Positions 1-8,078 of a stretch of 64,000 bases of DNA are shown here, one piece after another (position 1 is the stretch's first letter; each line of letters begins with the position of its first letter). A program made the position numbers and the translations under genes. The notes beneath the pieces are model-generated. The model was not told the DNA's origin and searched no databases. It saw nothing but the letters and a program-made list of their open reading frames with translations. The stretch comes from Phenylobacterium sp. (GTDB lineage Bacteria > Pseudomonadota > Alphaproteobacteria > Caulobacterales > Caulobacteraceae), in the NCBI RefSeq assembly GCF_004799515.1, contig NZ_SSMX01000004.1:1-64000 (forward strand). The letters run 5' to 3'.

Positions 1-1079
1 GCGCCGGCCAGGATGGCCGGCAGGGCGTAGTTGCCCTCGTGGCAGGCGTATTCGTAGACGATGCCCTGCAGCGGCGCGAAGTCGTACTCGCCGCCCCAGG
101 GCGCGTCCCAGGTGTCCGGGTCTTCGACCTGGAAGCGGTAGTTGACCCGGGTCGGCGAGACGCGGGTGAACCACTCGGTCACCTTCAGGTTCTTCCAGGA
201 TCCCATGAAGGCCTGGCCCTGCGGGATGTTGGTGGTCTCCACGACCAGGGTGTTCCCCTCGAAGTGGCCGATCGAGTCGCCCATCCACTGGCGGACGCCG
301 TCGGTGCGGTGGCCGCCCTTCAGCCGGATGATCCGCACGTCATGGATCAGCTCGACCTGGATCACCACGGCGTCCGGGGACTGCTGGATGTAGTAGTTGT
401 TGTTGTAATAGCCGTTGGGGAGCATCGGCGGGCCGGCGTTCTGGCCGAAGCCCATGATGCAGCGCTCACCCAGCGAGCGGTATTCATAGCTGTCGTAGAC
501 GTCGCGGTAGGCGCCGCGGGCGGGCGCGGGCCCCTTGCGCGCCGGCGGCAGGCCATTGGGCGTGGTGATGATCGAGGAGCGGTATTCGCCGTTCACCGCC
601 ATCATGTGGTTGCCGGGATCGATCCAGAAGGTGTTGTAGCCGCCCACGTCGCCGCCGCCGGAGGCCAGGTCGGGACGGATGGCGATAAGCTTCGATTCCG
701 GGGAGTTCTTGTCGGTGACCGCGCCGGGCCCCTTTACCTGATCGGTGGGCGCGTCAGCGGCGGCGATGGCCTCGGCGAACACCTTCTCCATGGCCGCGGC
801 CTTGGCCTTCGGAACGATCAGCGAGTCCGACACCTTCGGATTGCGCACCAGCGGCGTCATGGTGGCGTTGGACCAGTAGCCGGAAATGTCCGGCTGCCCC
901 ATGGCGTTCTTCGGCGTCCTCCAGCCTGGCGGCGAAACGGTCGGGTCGATGGCGGGCGCCGCGGCGGCGGCCTTCGCCGCAGGGGCTTGGGCCCCCGCGG
1001 TCTGAGCCATCGCACCTGGGCCGGAGGCAAGCAGGCCCGCGCCGGCGGACAGGACAAGCGTCCGCATCATCTTGGCCAT
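1..1079 (-). CDS. Secreted hypothetical protein (3' end beyond left edge)
   Basis: The first 359 codons of a gene that leaves the window on the left. The ATG at 1079 follows a strong ribosome site (GGGAGGAAG a few bases upstream). Residues 1 to about 26 form a signal peptide (MAKMMRTLVLSAGAG then a small-residue cleavage region ending AMAQ), so export is likely. The mature part starts with an Ala/Pro-rich stretch, then a segment with PDISGYWSNATMTPL and, later, GEYRSSII, ERCIMGFG and WMGDSIGHFEGNTLVVET. I know this pattern from uncharacterised secreted proteins of Caulobacterales and Sphingomonadales; no function is established. It lies 79 bases downstream of the chimeric redox gene on the same strand and may be co-transcribed with it. 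Confidence 0.7.
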   Translation of the reverse strand, partial: MAKMMRTLVLSAGAGLLASGPGAMAQTAGAQAPAAKAAAAAPAIDPTVSPPGWRTPKNAMGQPDISGYWSNATMTPLVRNPKVSDSLIVPKAKAAAMEKVFAEAIAAADAPTDQVKGPGAVTDKNSPESKLIAIRPDLASGGGDVGGYNTFWIDPGNHMMAVNGEYRSSIITTPNGLPPARKGPAPARGAYRDVYDSYEYRSLGERCIMGFGQNAGPPMLPNGYYNNNYYIQQSPDAVVIQVELIHDVRIIRLKGGHRTDGVRQWMGDSIGHFEGNTLVVETTNIPQGQAFMGSWKNLKVTEWFTRVSPTRVNYRFQVEDPDTWDAPWGGEYDFAPLQGIVYEYACHEGNYALPAILAG

Positions 1080-1158
1080 CTCTTCCTCCCGCCCCCTCCG
1101 GGCCGCTCCCTTACTCGGAGCTTTTTGGTGGTTTCCGCGCCGCGGCGCGGCGAGCGCC

Positions 1159-3222
1159 TTAGCGCCCGCCGGCCGCCGGTGTCGACGCCGGCATCGGAGC
1201 CGGCGACTGCGCCGGGGCGCTGTCAGCCGACTTCGCGCGGGCCGGACGCATCTTGGCCATCATGGTTTGGGCCGCAGCCAGTTCCTTGGCGTCGATCGCA
1301 CCATCATGGTTGGTGTCGATCATGTCGAAGTACTTCAGCAGCATCTTGGCCGGGCTTTGCGGCCCGCCCTTCAGCTCGGCCTTCTCGATCTTGCCGTCCA
1401 TGTTGTCGTCCAGCACGCCCATCATCAGGTTGGCCTGGAGCATCTTTTCATACTCCGGCGTCTGGTGGGCCACGGTCTCGTCTGTCCAGCGGTAGTGCAG
1501 ATAGGTGGCCATCATCTCTTCGCTGGTCTGCTCGCCCCAGTAGACCGTCTTGTTCGGGTCCGGGTTGCCGGGGTTGCGGGCCGAGTTGTCGTAGGTCCAC
1601 TTGGCGATGATCTTCGAGCCCGCCGGCACCTTCAGCGGGTCCTTCAGGAAGTACTCGTACTGCCAGTTGAAGTCGTAGCGCGGCAGGGCCAGCAGCTTCT
1701 GTTCCTTGCCGTCCGGATAGAGGATGGAGACCTGGGTCGAGCCGCCGCGCACGTGGGCGTGCGGGGTGATCCCGTAGAGGATCGCGTCCTTCGGGAACTC
1801 GATGTAGCTGGTCTCGTGGTGGAATTCCTCGTGCGCCGGGATCTCGATCGAGAAGTCGAAGATGCCGAAGGTGCGCAGGATGTACTTCGGCTCCTGCCCC
1901 TTCGGGTAGAAGTAGATGCCCATCTCGGTGTTCTCGGTCGTGGCCTTGCCGTAGGGCGTGTAGTGGTTCTGGAAGCCCACCCCGCCGGAGGGCGGCACCC
2001 ACACGCCGGTGTCGACCGGCTGGATGTTGGAGCCGCGTCCCGGGCCGTAGCCGCCCAGCGAAGCGCCCCACGAGCTTTCCGAGAAGGTCTCGCCCTGGTG
2101 GTCGGTGGCGACCACGCCGGTCAGGATGTGGTGCACCACCTGGCGGTCGGAGACGCGGAAGGTGGTGGCCTTCATCCAGCGGCCCTCGGCCATGGCGTTC
2201 GCCACCACCGGGTGCTGGTAGTCCATGACGCCGGTGGCCGGGATCTGCACCGCCGGCACCTTCAGCACCACGTCGGGCTTGCCGAGCGGCCATTCGGGGG
2301 CCTGGAAGTTGATCTTCTTCAGCGGGTCCTCGCCCTCGCCGCGCGGCGCGCCGGCGTCGATCCAGTGGACCAGGGTCTTCATCTGGTCGGGGGTCAGGCG
2401 GTCGTCGTCCTTGAAGGCGCCCACGGTCTCGTCGGCCAGGTAGGGCGGCATACGGTGGGTGCGGATCACCTCGCGGATCATCGGCGAGAAGCCCTTGATC
2501 TGCTCATAGGTGTTCAGCGGCATCGGCCCGATCCCGCCCGGCTGGTGGCAGGTGGCGCACTTGGCCTGGATGATCGGGGCGACGGTGTGGGCGTAGGAGA
2601 TCTGGGCGAAGGTCGCGGCCTTGGCCCGTTCCGGGAAGGCGATCAGCTCGCCCTTGGCTTCGCGGGTGGTCAGCGCGACCTTCTGGCCGGCGACCAGGGC
2701 GTCGACGGCGGCCTTGGCCCCGTCCACCGGGCCGCGGTAGGCCACGGTCCAGCCGCGCGGGTCGATGACGATCACTTCGTCGGCGCGGGTGATGCCCAGT
2801 TCTTCGCCCACCAGCTGCTCGTAGTCGAACAGGATCGGCATCTCGAGGCCAGCCGCCTTGGCGTCAGCGATCACCGGATCGCGCTTGTCGCCAATGCGGC
2901 TGTCGACCGCCAGCATGTCGACCTTCTGGCCGGCGTAGGCGGCCTTCAGCGCCATCAACGCCTTGGCGTCGGCGTGGATCTGCTTGTCGGCGGAGGCGTA
3001 GGTCACCAGCACGACGGCCTTGTCGTCGGCCATGTGGTAAAGCTGGCGGCCAAGCAGGTCCTGGTCGGCCAGGATGAAGTCATCCACCCGCGCCGGACCC
3101 GCGACCTTGGTCGCCTCGGCCTTGGCCTGGCTGACGCCGTGCGGCGAGGCCGCGAACGCCAGCGCGCCGGTCGCGGCCGCCGTGGCGCCCAGCGCCAGCA
3201 TCGTCTTGCCTGAAAGCTTCAT
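1159..3222 (-). CDS. Secreted chimeric redox protein: thioredoxin-like, haem c, Cu-monooxygenase-like and EF-hand parts
   Basis: A 687-residue exported protein. After a signal peptide (residues 1 to about 35) comes a thioredoxin/redoxin-like segment (about 40-185) without a visible CxxC pair. A class I c-type haem site follows, CATCH at C222/C225/H226, with a probable axial Met in RMPPY. Next is a His-rich region resembling copper type II ascorbate-dependent monooxygenases (VVHHILTG, GFQNHYTPYG, TPHAHVRG). The last 80 residues hold two EF-hand loops (DDNMDGKIEKAEL and DTNHDGAIDAKEL) and a Pro/Ala tail. The ATG at 3222 was chosen because GGAGA lies upstream and the signal peptide starts cleanly; an in-frame start at 3243 is possible. 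A periplasmic oxidative role is inferred; the substrate is unknown. A TetR gene lies divergently upstream. Confidence 0.75.
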   Translation of the reverse strand: MKLSGKTMLALGATAAATGALAFAASPHGVSQAKAEATKVAGPARVDDFILADQDLLGRQLYHMADDKAVVLVTYASADKQIHADAKALMALKAAYAGQKVDMLAVDSRIGDKRDPVIADAKAAGLEMPILFDYEQLVGEELGITRADEVIVIDPRGWTVAYRGPVDGAKAAVDALVAGQKVALTTREAKGELIAFPERAKAATFAQISYAHTVAPIIQAKCATCHQPGGIGPMPLNTYEQIKGFSPMIREVIRTHRMPPYLADETVGAFKDDDRLTPDQMKTLVHWIDAGAPRGEGEDPLKKINFQAPEWPLGKPDVVLKVPAVQIPATGVMDYQHPVVANAMAEGRWMKATTFRVSDRQVVHHILTGVVATDHQGETFSESSWGASLGGYGPGRGSNIQPVDTGVWVPPSGGVGFQNHYTPYGKATTENTEMGIYFYPKGQEPKYILRTFGIFDFSIEIPAHEEFHHETSYIEFPKDAILYGITPHAHVRGGSTQVSILYPDGKEQKLLALPRYDFNWQYEYFLKDPLKVPAGSKIIAKWTYDNSARNPGNPDPNKTVYWGEQTSEEMMATYLHYRWTDETVAHQTPEYEKMLQANLMMGVLDDNMDGKIEKAELKGGPQSPAKMLLKYFDMIDTNHDGAIDAKELAAAQTMMAKMRPARAKSADSAPAQSPAPMPASTPAAGGR

Positions 3223-3384
3223 CGCCTGTCTCCGTCCCTGCACCAGCGCGCGGATCCCGGGATGTCCGCGCTACTGCCCGCCGTTTTTCCTTACGCCCGC
3301 CACATTACCAAGCAATGTCCGGGCCGCCCTCGCCCCTTGACCTCGCGGAACCGATCACGCAGTCCACAAGGGCGCAGAGCGCAC

Positions 3385-3407
3385 TTACGATACACAGTGG
3401 ATCATAA
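3385..3407. promoter_or_regulatory. Imperfect palindrome upstream of TetR gene
   Basis: TTACGAT at 3385-3391 and ATCATAA at 3401-3407 are inverted half-sites (6 of 7 complementary) separated by 9 bases. They lie 17 bases before the TetR start and about 160 bases upstream of the divergent redox gene. Position and symmetry suit a TetR operator controlling one or both genes. This is an inference from sequence only. Confidence 0.3.
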
Positions 3408-3423
3408 CGGAAAACCCCAGCCG

Positions 3424-4008
3424 ATGGCAACCGTTTCGGACGTTTCGGATGCCCGTGTTGTGCGCACCCGCGACGCTTTACGGCAGGCCATGACCGAGCT
3501 GGCCGCCGAAAGCCCGTTGGACGCCATCACCGCACGCGCCATCGCCGCGCGCGCCGGGGTCGGCTACGCCACCTTCTTCCGCCACTACGCCGACAAGGAC
3601 GCCCTGTTGTCCGAGGTCGCGGACCGGCTGATTCGCCAGTTCCTGGAGCAGGTCCGCCCGATGCTGCTGCAGCACAATCGCCGGGCGGCGGCCCGCACCA
3701 TGTGCCAGTTCGTCCTCGACCACCTGGCTATCTACCAGGCGCTGATCGCCGGCGGCGCCGGCGTCACCGTGCGCGAGCAAATGCTGCGCCAGACCCTGAT
3801 CACCATGAGCGAGACCCGCCGGCGCAAGCCTGAAGGGCCGATGGACGACTTCGTCCTGTTCCACATCGTCTCGGCGGTGCTCAACCAGCTCGCCTGGTGG
3901 CTGCGCAACCTCGACACCGTCGATGTGGACGCCATGGCCGAGATCATCGAGCGCACGGTGCTGACCCCGATCAGCGAGTTGCGCCGCACCCCGCCGGAAG
4001 GGCTCTGA
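3424..4008 (+). CDS. TetR/AcrR family transcriptional regulator
   Basis: A 194-residue regulator. The N-terminal third has the TetR DNA-binding fold: a helix with RDALRQAMTELAAES, then the helix-turn-helix ITARAIAARAGVGYATFFRHY, followed by the usual DKDALLSEVADRL linker. The C-terminal part is an all-helical ligand/dimer domain with no recognisable ligand signature. The ATG at 3424 is preferred to longer in-frame starts (from 3262) because it puts the HTH at the normal distance from the N-terminus and leaves an AT-richer promoter region upstream. The gene is divergent from the chimeric redox gene at 1159-3222, so it may control that gene as well as itself. Confidence 0.85.
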   Translation: MATVSDVSDARVVRTRDALRQAMTELAAESPLDAITARAIAARAGVGYATFFRHYADKDALLSEVADRLIRQFLEQVRPMLLQHNRRAAARTMCQFVLDHLAIYQALIAGGAGVTVREQMLRQTLITMSETRRRKPEGPMDDFVLFHIVSAVLNQLAWWLRNLDTVDVDAMAEIIERTVLTPISELRRTPPEGL

Positions 4009-4085
4009 GGCCCGACAAATTTTGCGCCGCCCTGTCGGGGCCGGGTAGGGTCGGGCGTCCTAAGCACGCCCCAAGGAACCCGGCC

Positions 4086-4472
4086 ATGCTCTACGCCCTG
4101 CTCTGCTACAACTCCGAAGAGGTCGTCTTCTCCTGGAGCAAGGCGCACGACGATGCGGTCATGGCCAAGCTGAACCTGGTGCACGAAAAGCTGGCGGCGC
4201 AGAACAAGCTCGGCCCGTCCTTGCGCCTGGTGCCCACCACCGCGGCCACCACCCTGCGCAAGACCAGCGAGCCGCCGCTGGTGATCGACGGCCCCTTCGC
4301 CGAGACCAAGGAGCAGCTCCTCGGCTTCTACGTCATCGACTGCGAAGACCTGGAGGGGGCCCTGGGCGTGGCGCGTGAACTGGCGGTGGCCAACCCCGGC
4401 GGCGCCTATGAGATCCGCCCCGTCCACTTCTTCCAGCCGGGAACCCTGCCGCAAGGGACCGTGGCGGGATGA
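4086..4472 (+). CDS. YCII-related DGPF-domain protein
   Basis: A 128-residue protein of the YCII/DGPF family. The signature DGPFAETKEQLLGFYVID is intact, followed by the conserved ending in which the chain reads YEIRPV. The fold is a ferredoxin-like dimer; the biochemical role of DGPF proteins is not settled. The ATG at 4086 starts the conserved MLYALLCYN strand, so longer in-frame starts were rejected. The stop codon overlaps the next start (ATGA at 4469-4472), coupling it to the ECF sigma gene. DGPF genes beside ECF42-type sigma factors are an established arrangement, which supports both calls. Confidence 0.9.
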   Translation: MLYALLCYNSEEVVFSWSKAHDDAVMAKLNLVHEKLAAQNKLGPSLRLVPTTAATTLRKTSEPPLVIDGPFAETKEQLLGFYVIDCEDLEGALGVARELAVANPGGAYEIRPVHFFQPGTLPQGTVAG

Positions 4473-5731
4473 GCGAGGACCTCGCCTGGATCGACGCGGC
4501 GCTGACCTCGGCGCGGCCCCAGGCGGTGGGCGCGCTCCTGCGCTATTTCCGCGATCTCGACACCGCCGAGGAAGCCTTCCAGGAAGCCTGCCTGCGCGCG
4601 CTCAGGACCTGGCCGCAGAAGGGGCCGCCGCGCGATCCCGCCGCCTGGCTGATCATGGTCGGGCGCAACGCCGCCCTCGACCACGTGCGCAAGACCGCGC
4701 GTCAGACGGAGCTGCCGCCGGAGGACGTCATCTCCGATGTGGACGATGTCGAGACGCCCATGGCCGAGCGGCTCGACGGGGCGCACTACCGCGACGACAT
4801 CCTGCGGCTGATGTTCATCTGCTGCCATCCGGAGCTGCCGGCCACCCAGCAGATCGCGCTCGCCCTGCGCATCGTCTCGGGCCTGTCGGTCCGGCAGATC
4901 GCCCGCGCCTTCCTGGTCTCCGAGGCGGCCATGGAACAGCGGATCACCCGCGCGAAGGCCCGCATCGCCAGGGCCGAGGTGACCTTCGAGGCGCCGGGCC
5001 CGGCGGAGCGCGCCGAGCGGCTCGCGGCGGTGGCGGCCATGGTCTACCTGGTGTTCAACGAGGGCTACACCGCCGGCGCCGAGGCGCCCGACGCCCGCGC
5101 CGGCCTGGCGGGCGAAGCGATCCGCCTGGCGCGCCTGCTGCTGCGCCTCTTCCAGACCGAGCCGGAGATCATGGGCCTGACCGCGCTCGTCATGCTGCAA
5201 CAGGCCCGCGCCGCCGCCCGCTTTGATCCCGAGGGCGCGGCCATCCTGCTGGAGGACCAGGACCGCGGCCTCTGGGACCGCAAGCTGATCTCCGAGGGCC
5301 TGGCGCTGATCGACAAGGCCCTGCGCCATCGCCGGCCCGGCCCCTACCAGGTGCAGGCCGCCATCGCCGCCCTGCACGACCGCGCCCAATCCTTCGAGGA
5401 CACCGACTGGGTGCAGATCGAGGCGCTCTACGCGACGCTCGAAGTCATGACGCCCTCGCCGGTGGTGACGCTCAACCGCGCCGTGGCCGCCAGCAAGGCG
5501 CGCGGACCCGCCGCGGCCCTGGAGCTGATCGAGACCTTGGCCGAGCCGCTGGCCGGCTATTTCTACTTCCACGGCGCGCGCGGGGCCTTCCTGCTGCAGC
5601 TCGGCCTTTCCGCCGAGGCGCGGGAGGCCTTCGACCGGGCCATCGCTCTGGCCAACACCGCCGCCGAGGCCGCCCATATCCGCGGCCAGATCGACCGGCT
5701 GACGGCGGACGCCGCCGCCAAGGCGAGCTAG
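4469..5731 (+). CDS. ECF RNA polymerase sigma factor with long C-terminal extension (ECF42-like)
   Basis: A 420-residue sigma-70 family protein, about twice the length of a simple ECF factor. Region 2 spans roughly residues 10-75 (LRYFRDLDTAEEAFQEACLRAL and the WLIMVGRNAALDHVRK helix). Region 4 spans about 105-165 (LPATQQIALALRIVSGLSVRQ, then the HTH EAAMEQRITRAKARI). The remaining 250 residues form the TPR-like extension typical of ECF42 proteins, including VFNEGYTAG and VTLNRAVA. In that group the C-terminal domain rather than an anti-sigma factor is thought to control activity, and no anti-sigma gene is visible here. It is translationally coupled to the DGPF gene upstream. Confidence 0.9.
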   Translation: MSEDLAWIDAALTSARPQAVGALLRYFRDLDTAEEAFQEACLRALRTWPQKGPPRDPAAWLIMVGRNAALDHVRKTARQTELPPEDVISDVDDVETPMAERLDGAHYRDDILRLMFICCHPELPATQQIALALRIVSGLSVRQIARAFLVSEAAMEQRITRAKARIARAEVTFEAPGPAERAERLAAVAAMVYLVFNEGYTAGAEAPDARAGLAGEAIRLARLLLRLFQTEPEIMGLTALVMLQQARAAARFDPEGAAILLEDQDRGLWDRKLISEGLALIDKALRHRRPGPYQVQAAIAALHDRAQSFEDTDWVQIEALYATLEVMTPSPVVTLNRAVAASKARGPAAALELIETLAEPLAGYFYFHGARGAFLLQLGLSAEAREAFDRAIALANTAAEAAHIRGQIDRLTADAAAKAS

Positions 5732-5770
5732 GATCGCGGCTCAAGACCGCCGACGACCGGAGCGCCTCCC

Positions 5771-7000
5771 ATGCCTGACCCCTTGCCGCCGCGCGGGACC
5801 GACTGGGCCACGCTCAAGGCCCGCATGGCGGACTACGCCACGGGCGACGTGCGCTGGCGCGAGGGCAAGACCGCCGTCTACGTCTTCAACGCCGGCCCCG
5901 AGGTCGAGCAGGTGCAGAAGGAGGCCTACGCCCTCTTCCAGTCGGAGAACGGCCTTGGCCCCGCGGCCTTTCCCAGCCTGAAGCGGATGGAGGCCGAGGT
6001 GGTGGGCTTTGGCCTGTCGCTGCTGCACGGCCCGGAGGGCGCGGCCGGCGTCATCACCTCGGGCGGCACGGACTCCATCACCATGGCGCTGAAGGCCGCC
6101 CGCGACTTCGCGCGGAAGGAAAAGGGCGTCGAAGGCCCGCTCAACATCGTCCTGCCGCGCTCCGCCCATCCGGCCTTCGACAAGGCCTGCGCGGTGATGG
6201 AGATCGAGGTCCGGCGCGTGGGCCTGCGGGACTACCTGGCCGACCCTGAAGCCATGGCCGCCGCGGCCGACGCCGCGACCGTGATGATCGTGGGCTCGGC
6301 GCCCAACTTCCCCTACGGGCTGATCGACCCGATCGAGGCCCTGTCGGAACTGGCGGTCGCCCGCGACCTCTGGCTGCACGTCGACGCCTGCGTTGGCGGC
6401 TATATCGCCCCCTTTGTGCGGATGAACGGCGGCGACGTCCCGACCTTCGACTTCGCGCTGCCCGGCGTGCGGTCGATGTCGGCGGACCTGCACAAGTACG
6501 GCTACTGCGCCAAGGGCGCCTCGACGGTGTTCTTCCGCTCCGAAGCCCTGATGAAGTTCATGATCTTCGACTTCAAGGACTGGCCCGGCGGGCGGATGGT
6601 GACGCCGACGCTGGCCGGCACCCGGCCGGGCGGGGCGATCTCGGCGGCCTGGGCAGTGATGAACTTCCTGGGCGTCGAGGGCTACCGCGCCAAGCACGCC
6701 CTGGTGACCGAGGCCCGGGAAAAGATCGCGGCGGGCGCCGAGGCCCTGGGCTTCCGCGTCCTGGGCCGGCCGCAGCTCGGCCTCCTGGCCTTCAGCCGCG
6801 ACGACATCGATTGCGTGGCCGTCTGGGGCAAGCTGCGCGAGCGCGGCTGGTTCTCCGGCGTCACCACCGAGCCCAAGAGCCTGCACCTGATGCTCTCGCC
6901 GGTGCATGCGCAGGTCGCCGACCAATACCTCGCCGATCTCGCCTGGGCGGCCGAGGCCGTGGGCGGCGTGGCGGCGAAGGCGGAGGCGCGCTACTCCTGA
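5771..7000 (+). CDS. PLP-dependent lyase/decarboxylase, sphingosine-1-phosphate-lyase-like
   Basis: A 409-residue fold-type I PLP enzyme of the group II decarboxylase/sphingosine-phosphate lyase group. Visible signatures are TSGGTDSITMALKAARDFAR (cofactor phosphate site), HVDACVGGY (Asp contacting the pyridine ring) and SADLHKYGYCAKG, in which K242 is the Schiff-base lysine. The ATG at 5771 is 39 bases after the sigma gene. S1P-lyase homologues in sphingolipid-making bacteria cleave long-chain-base phosphates; Caulobacteraceae can make sphingolipids, so that role is plausible but unproven. A glutamate- or aspartate-decarboxylase-like activity cannot be excluded. The last 10 bases overlap the end of the converging esterase gene. 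Confidence 0.85.
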   Translation: MPDPLPPRGTDWATLKARMADYATGDVRWREGKTAVYVFNAGPEVEQVQKEAYALFQSENGLGPAAFPSLKRMEAEVVGFGLSLLHGPEGAAGVITSGGTDSITMALKAARDFARKEKGVEGPLNIVLPRSAHPAFDKACAVMEIEVRRVGLRDYLADPEAMAAAADAATVMIVGSAPNFPYGLIDPIEALSELAVARDLWLHVDACVGGYIAPFVRMNGGDVPTFDFALPGVRSMSADLHKYGYCAKGASTVFFRSEALMKFMIFDFKDWPGGRMVTPTLAGTRPGGAISAAWAVMNFLGVEGYRAKHALVTEAREKIAAGAEALGFRVLGRPQLGLLAFSRDDIDCVAVWGKLRERGWFSGVTTEPKSLHLMLSPVHAQVADQYLADLAWAAEAVGGVAAKAEARYS

Positions 7001-8001
7001 GCCGGCGCCGCCAGCCGGGCGGACAGGTCCAGGATGCGCGGCGCGGCCAGGCCGCCATAGCGATGGTTGATCCGCTCCAGATCGCCGCGGGTCCGCGCGG
7101 CGTCGAGGGCGGCGTCGACTTCGCCGGTCAGCTTCGTCCAGCAGGCCTGCGCCTTGGGCGACGGCGGGCCAGGCGGCGCTTCAAGGGCCGTCAGCGCCTC
7201 GGCCAGGTCAGACGGCGGCGCGGGCTCATGGCTGAGCCCGCCCACCGGGTGCGAGACGACGCCGGCGACGCACCGGCGGCCGAGCGAGACACGGCTCGCC
7301 GCCTCCTGCTGCAGGTGAAGCTCGTCACGCGCGCCGGTGACGAACACCAGCCGTGAACCTGCCCGGAACCGGTCGAAGAGGTCGCGGGGCGGCAGCGGCG
7401 TCTCGGCGCCGCCAATCGGGTCGGCGCCGGCGTCCAGCAGCGCGCCCCGGAAAAGGTCCGGGTAGGCAAGCGCCACGCGCAGCGCCACCCGCGCGCCGCC
7501 GGAGAACCCGGCCACGTAGACCCGCCGCGGGTCAACCTTGTAACGCTGGATGACGTTGAAGGCGGCCAGCACCGCCAGCGGCTCGCGCCGGCCAAGCGGG
7601 CTGTCGGCGTTCCCGGAGCGCGCGGCGCTCACGAAGATCAGGCCACGGTCGGCGAGGATCGGACCCCAGCCGTCAGGCGCGTGGTTGTCTTCCCACGGGG
7701 GAATGAAGACGAGCACGCCATAGCCGGCCGGCGGCGGCGGCGCGCCCGGGACCTGCACCCGGAACCGCTCGGCGGCCAAGTCCACCGGCTGGTCGGCGAT
7801 CGTCTTGCCCGCCGCCGTCAGCCGCCCTGGCAGTTCAGCCGCGGTGAGCGGGCTCAGGAACCGCCGCGCCAGCTCCAGATTGCCGGACAGCGGCGTCGTG
7901 CGGTCGAAGAGCGTGTCCTCGGATGCGGGCTGGGCCGCGGCGGGACCGGCCACGGCCGCGAGGGCGCCGAGCGCAAGGGCGAGACCGCGGAGGCAGGACA
8001 T
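6991..8001 (-). CDS. Secreted alpha/beta hydrolase, PHB-depolymerase/feruloyl-esterase-like
   Basis: A 336-residue protein with a clear signal peptide (MSCLRGLALALGALAAVAG, cleavage near AAAQPAS). The core has GVLVFIPPWEDN (oxyanion-side strand), RVYVAGFSGGARVA with nucleophile S167, and a His-containing C-terminal region (SHPVGGLSHEP). The order resembles secreted esterase D/PHB depolymerase-type hydrolases. The ATG at 8001 begins the signal peptide; the frame stays open far upstream, but that stretch lies opposite the neighbouring regulator gene and is not coding. The substrate is unknown. It converges on the PLP enzyme with a 10-base overlap. Confidence 0.75.
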   Translation of the reverse strand: MSCLRGLALALGALAAVAGPAAAQPASEDTLFDRTTPLSGNLELARRFLSPLTAAELPGRLTAAGKTIADQPVDLAAERFRVQVPGAPPPPAGYGVLVFIPPWEDNHAPDGWGPILADRGLIFVSAARSGNADSPLGRREPLAVLAAFNVIQRYKVDPRRVYVAGFSGGARVALRVALAYPDLFRGALLDAGADPIGGAETPLPPRDLFDRFRAGSRLVFVTGARDELHLQQEAASRVSLGRRCVAGVVSHPVGGLSHEPAPPSDLAEALTALEAPPGPPSPKAQACWTKLTGEVDAALDAARTRGDLERINHRYGGLAAPRILDLSARLAAPAQE

Positions 8002-8078
8002 CCGCCCATTCTGGCTCCGTCCGGCCGCGCGACGTTTCGATGCCGGCCGCACAGTCCGGAACCGGCGCCGGTTGCCAG

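Noticed and set aside
1072..3213. A 713-codon open frame on the + strand
   Set aside because: It is antisense to the chimeric redox gene, whose haem, copper-type and EF-hand motifs show which strand codes.
3302..3318. ACATT/AATGT inverted pair as a regulator site
   Set aside because: Arms of only five bases with a 7-base spacer are expected by chance; the longer palindrome at 3385-3407 is nearer to the TetR start.
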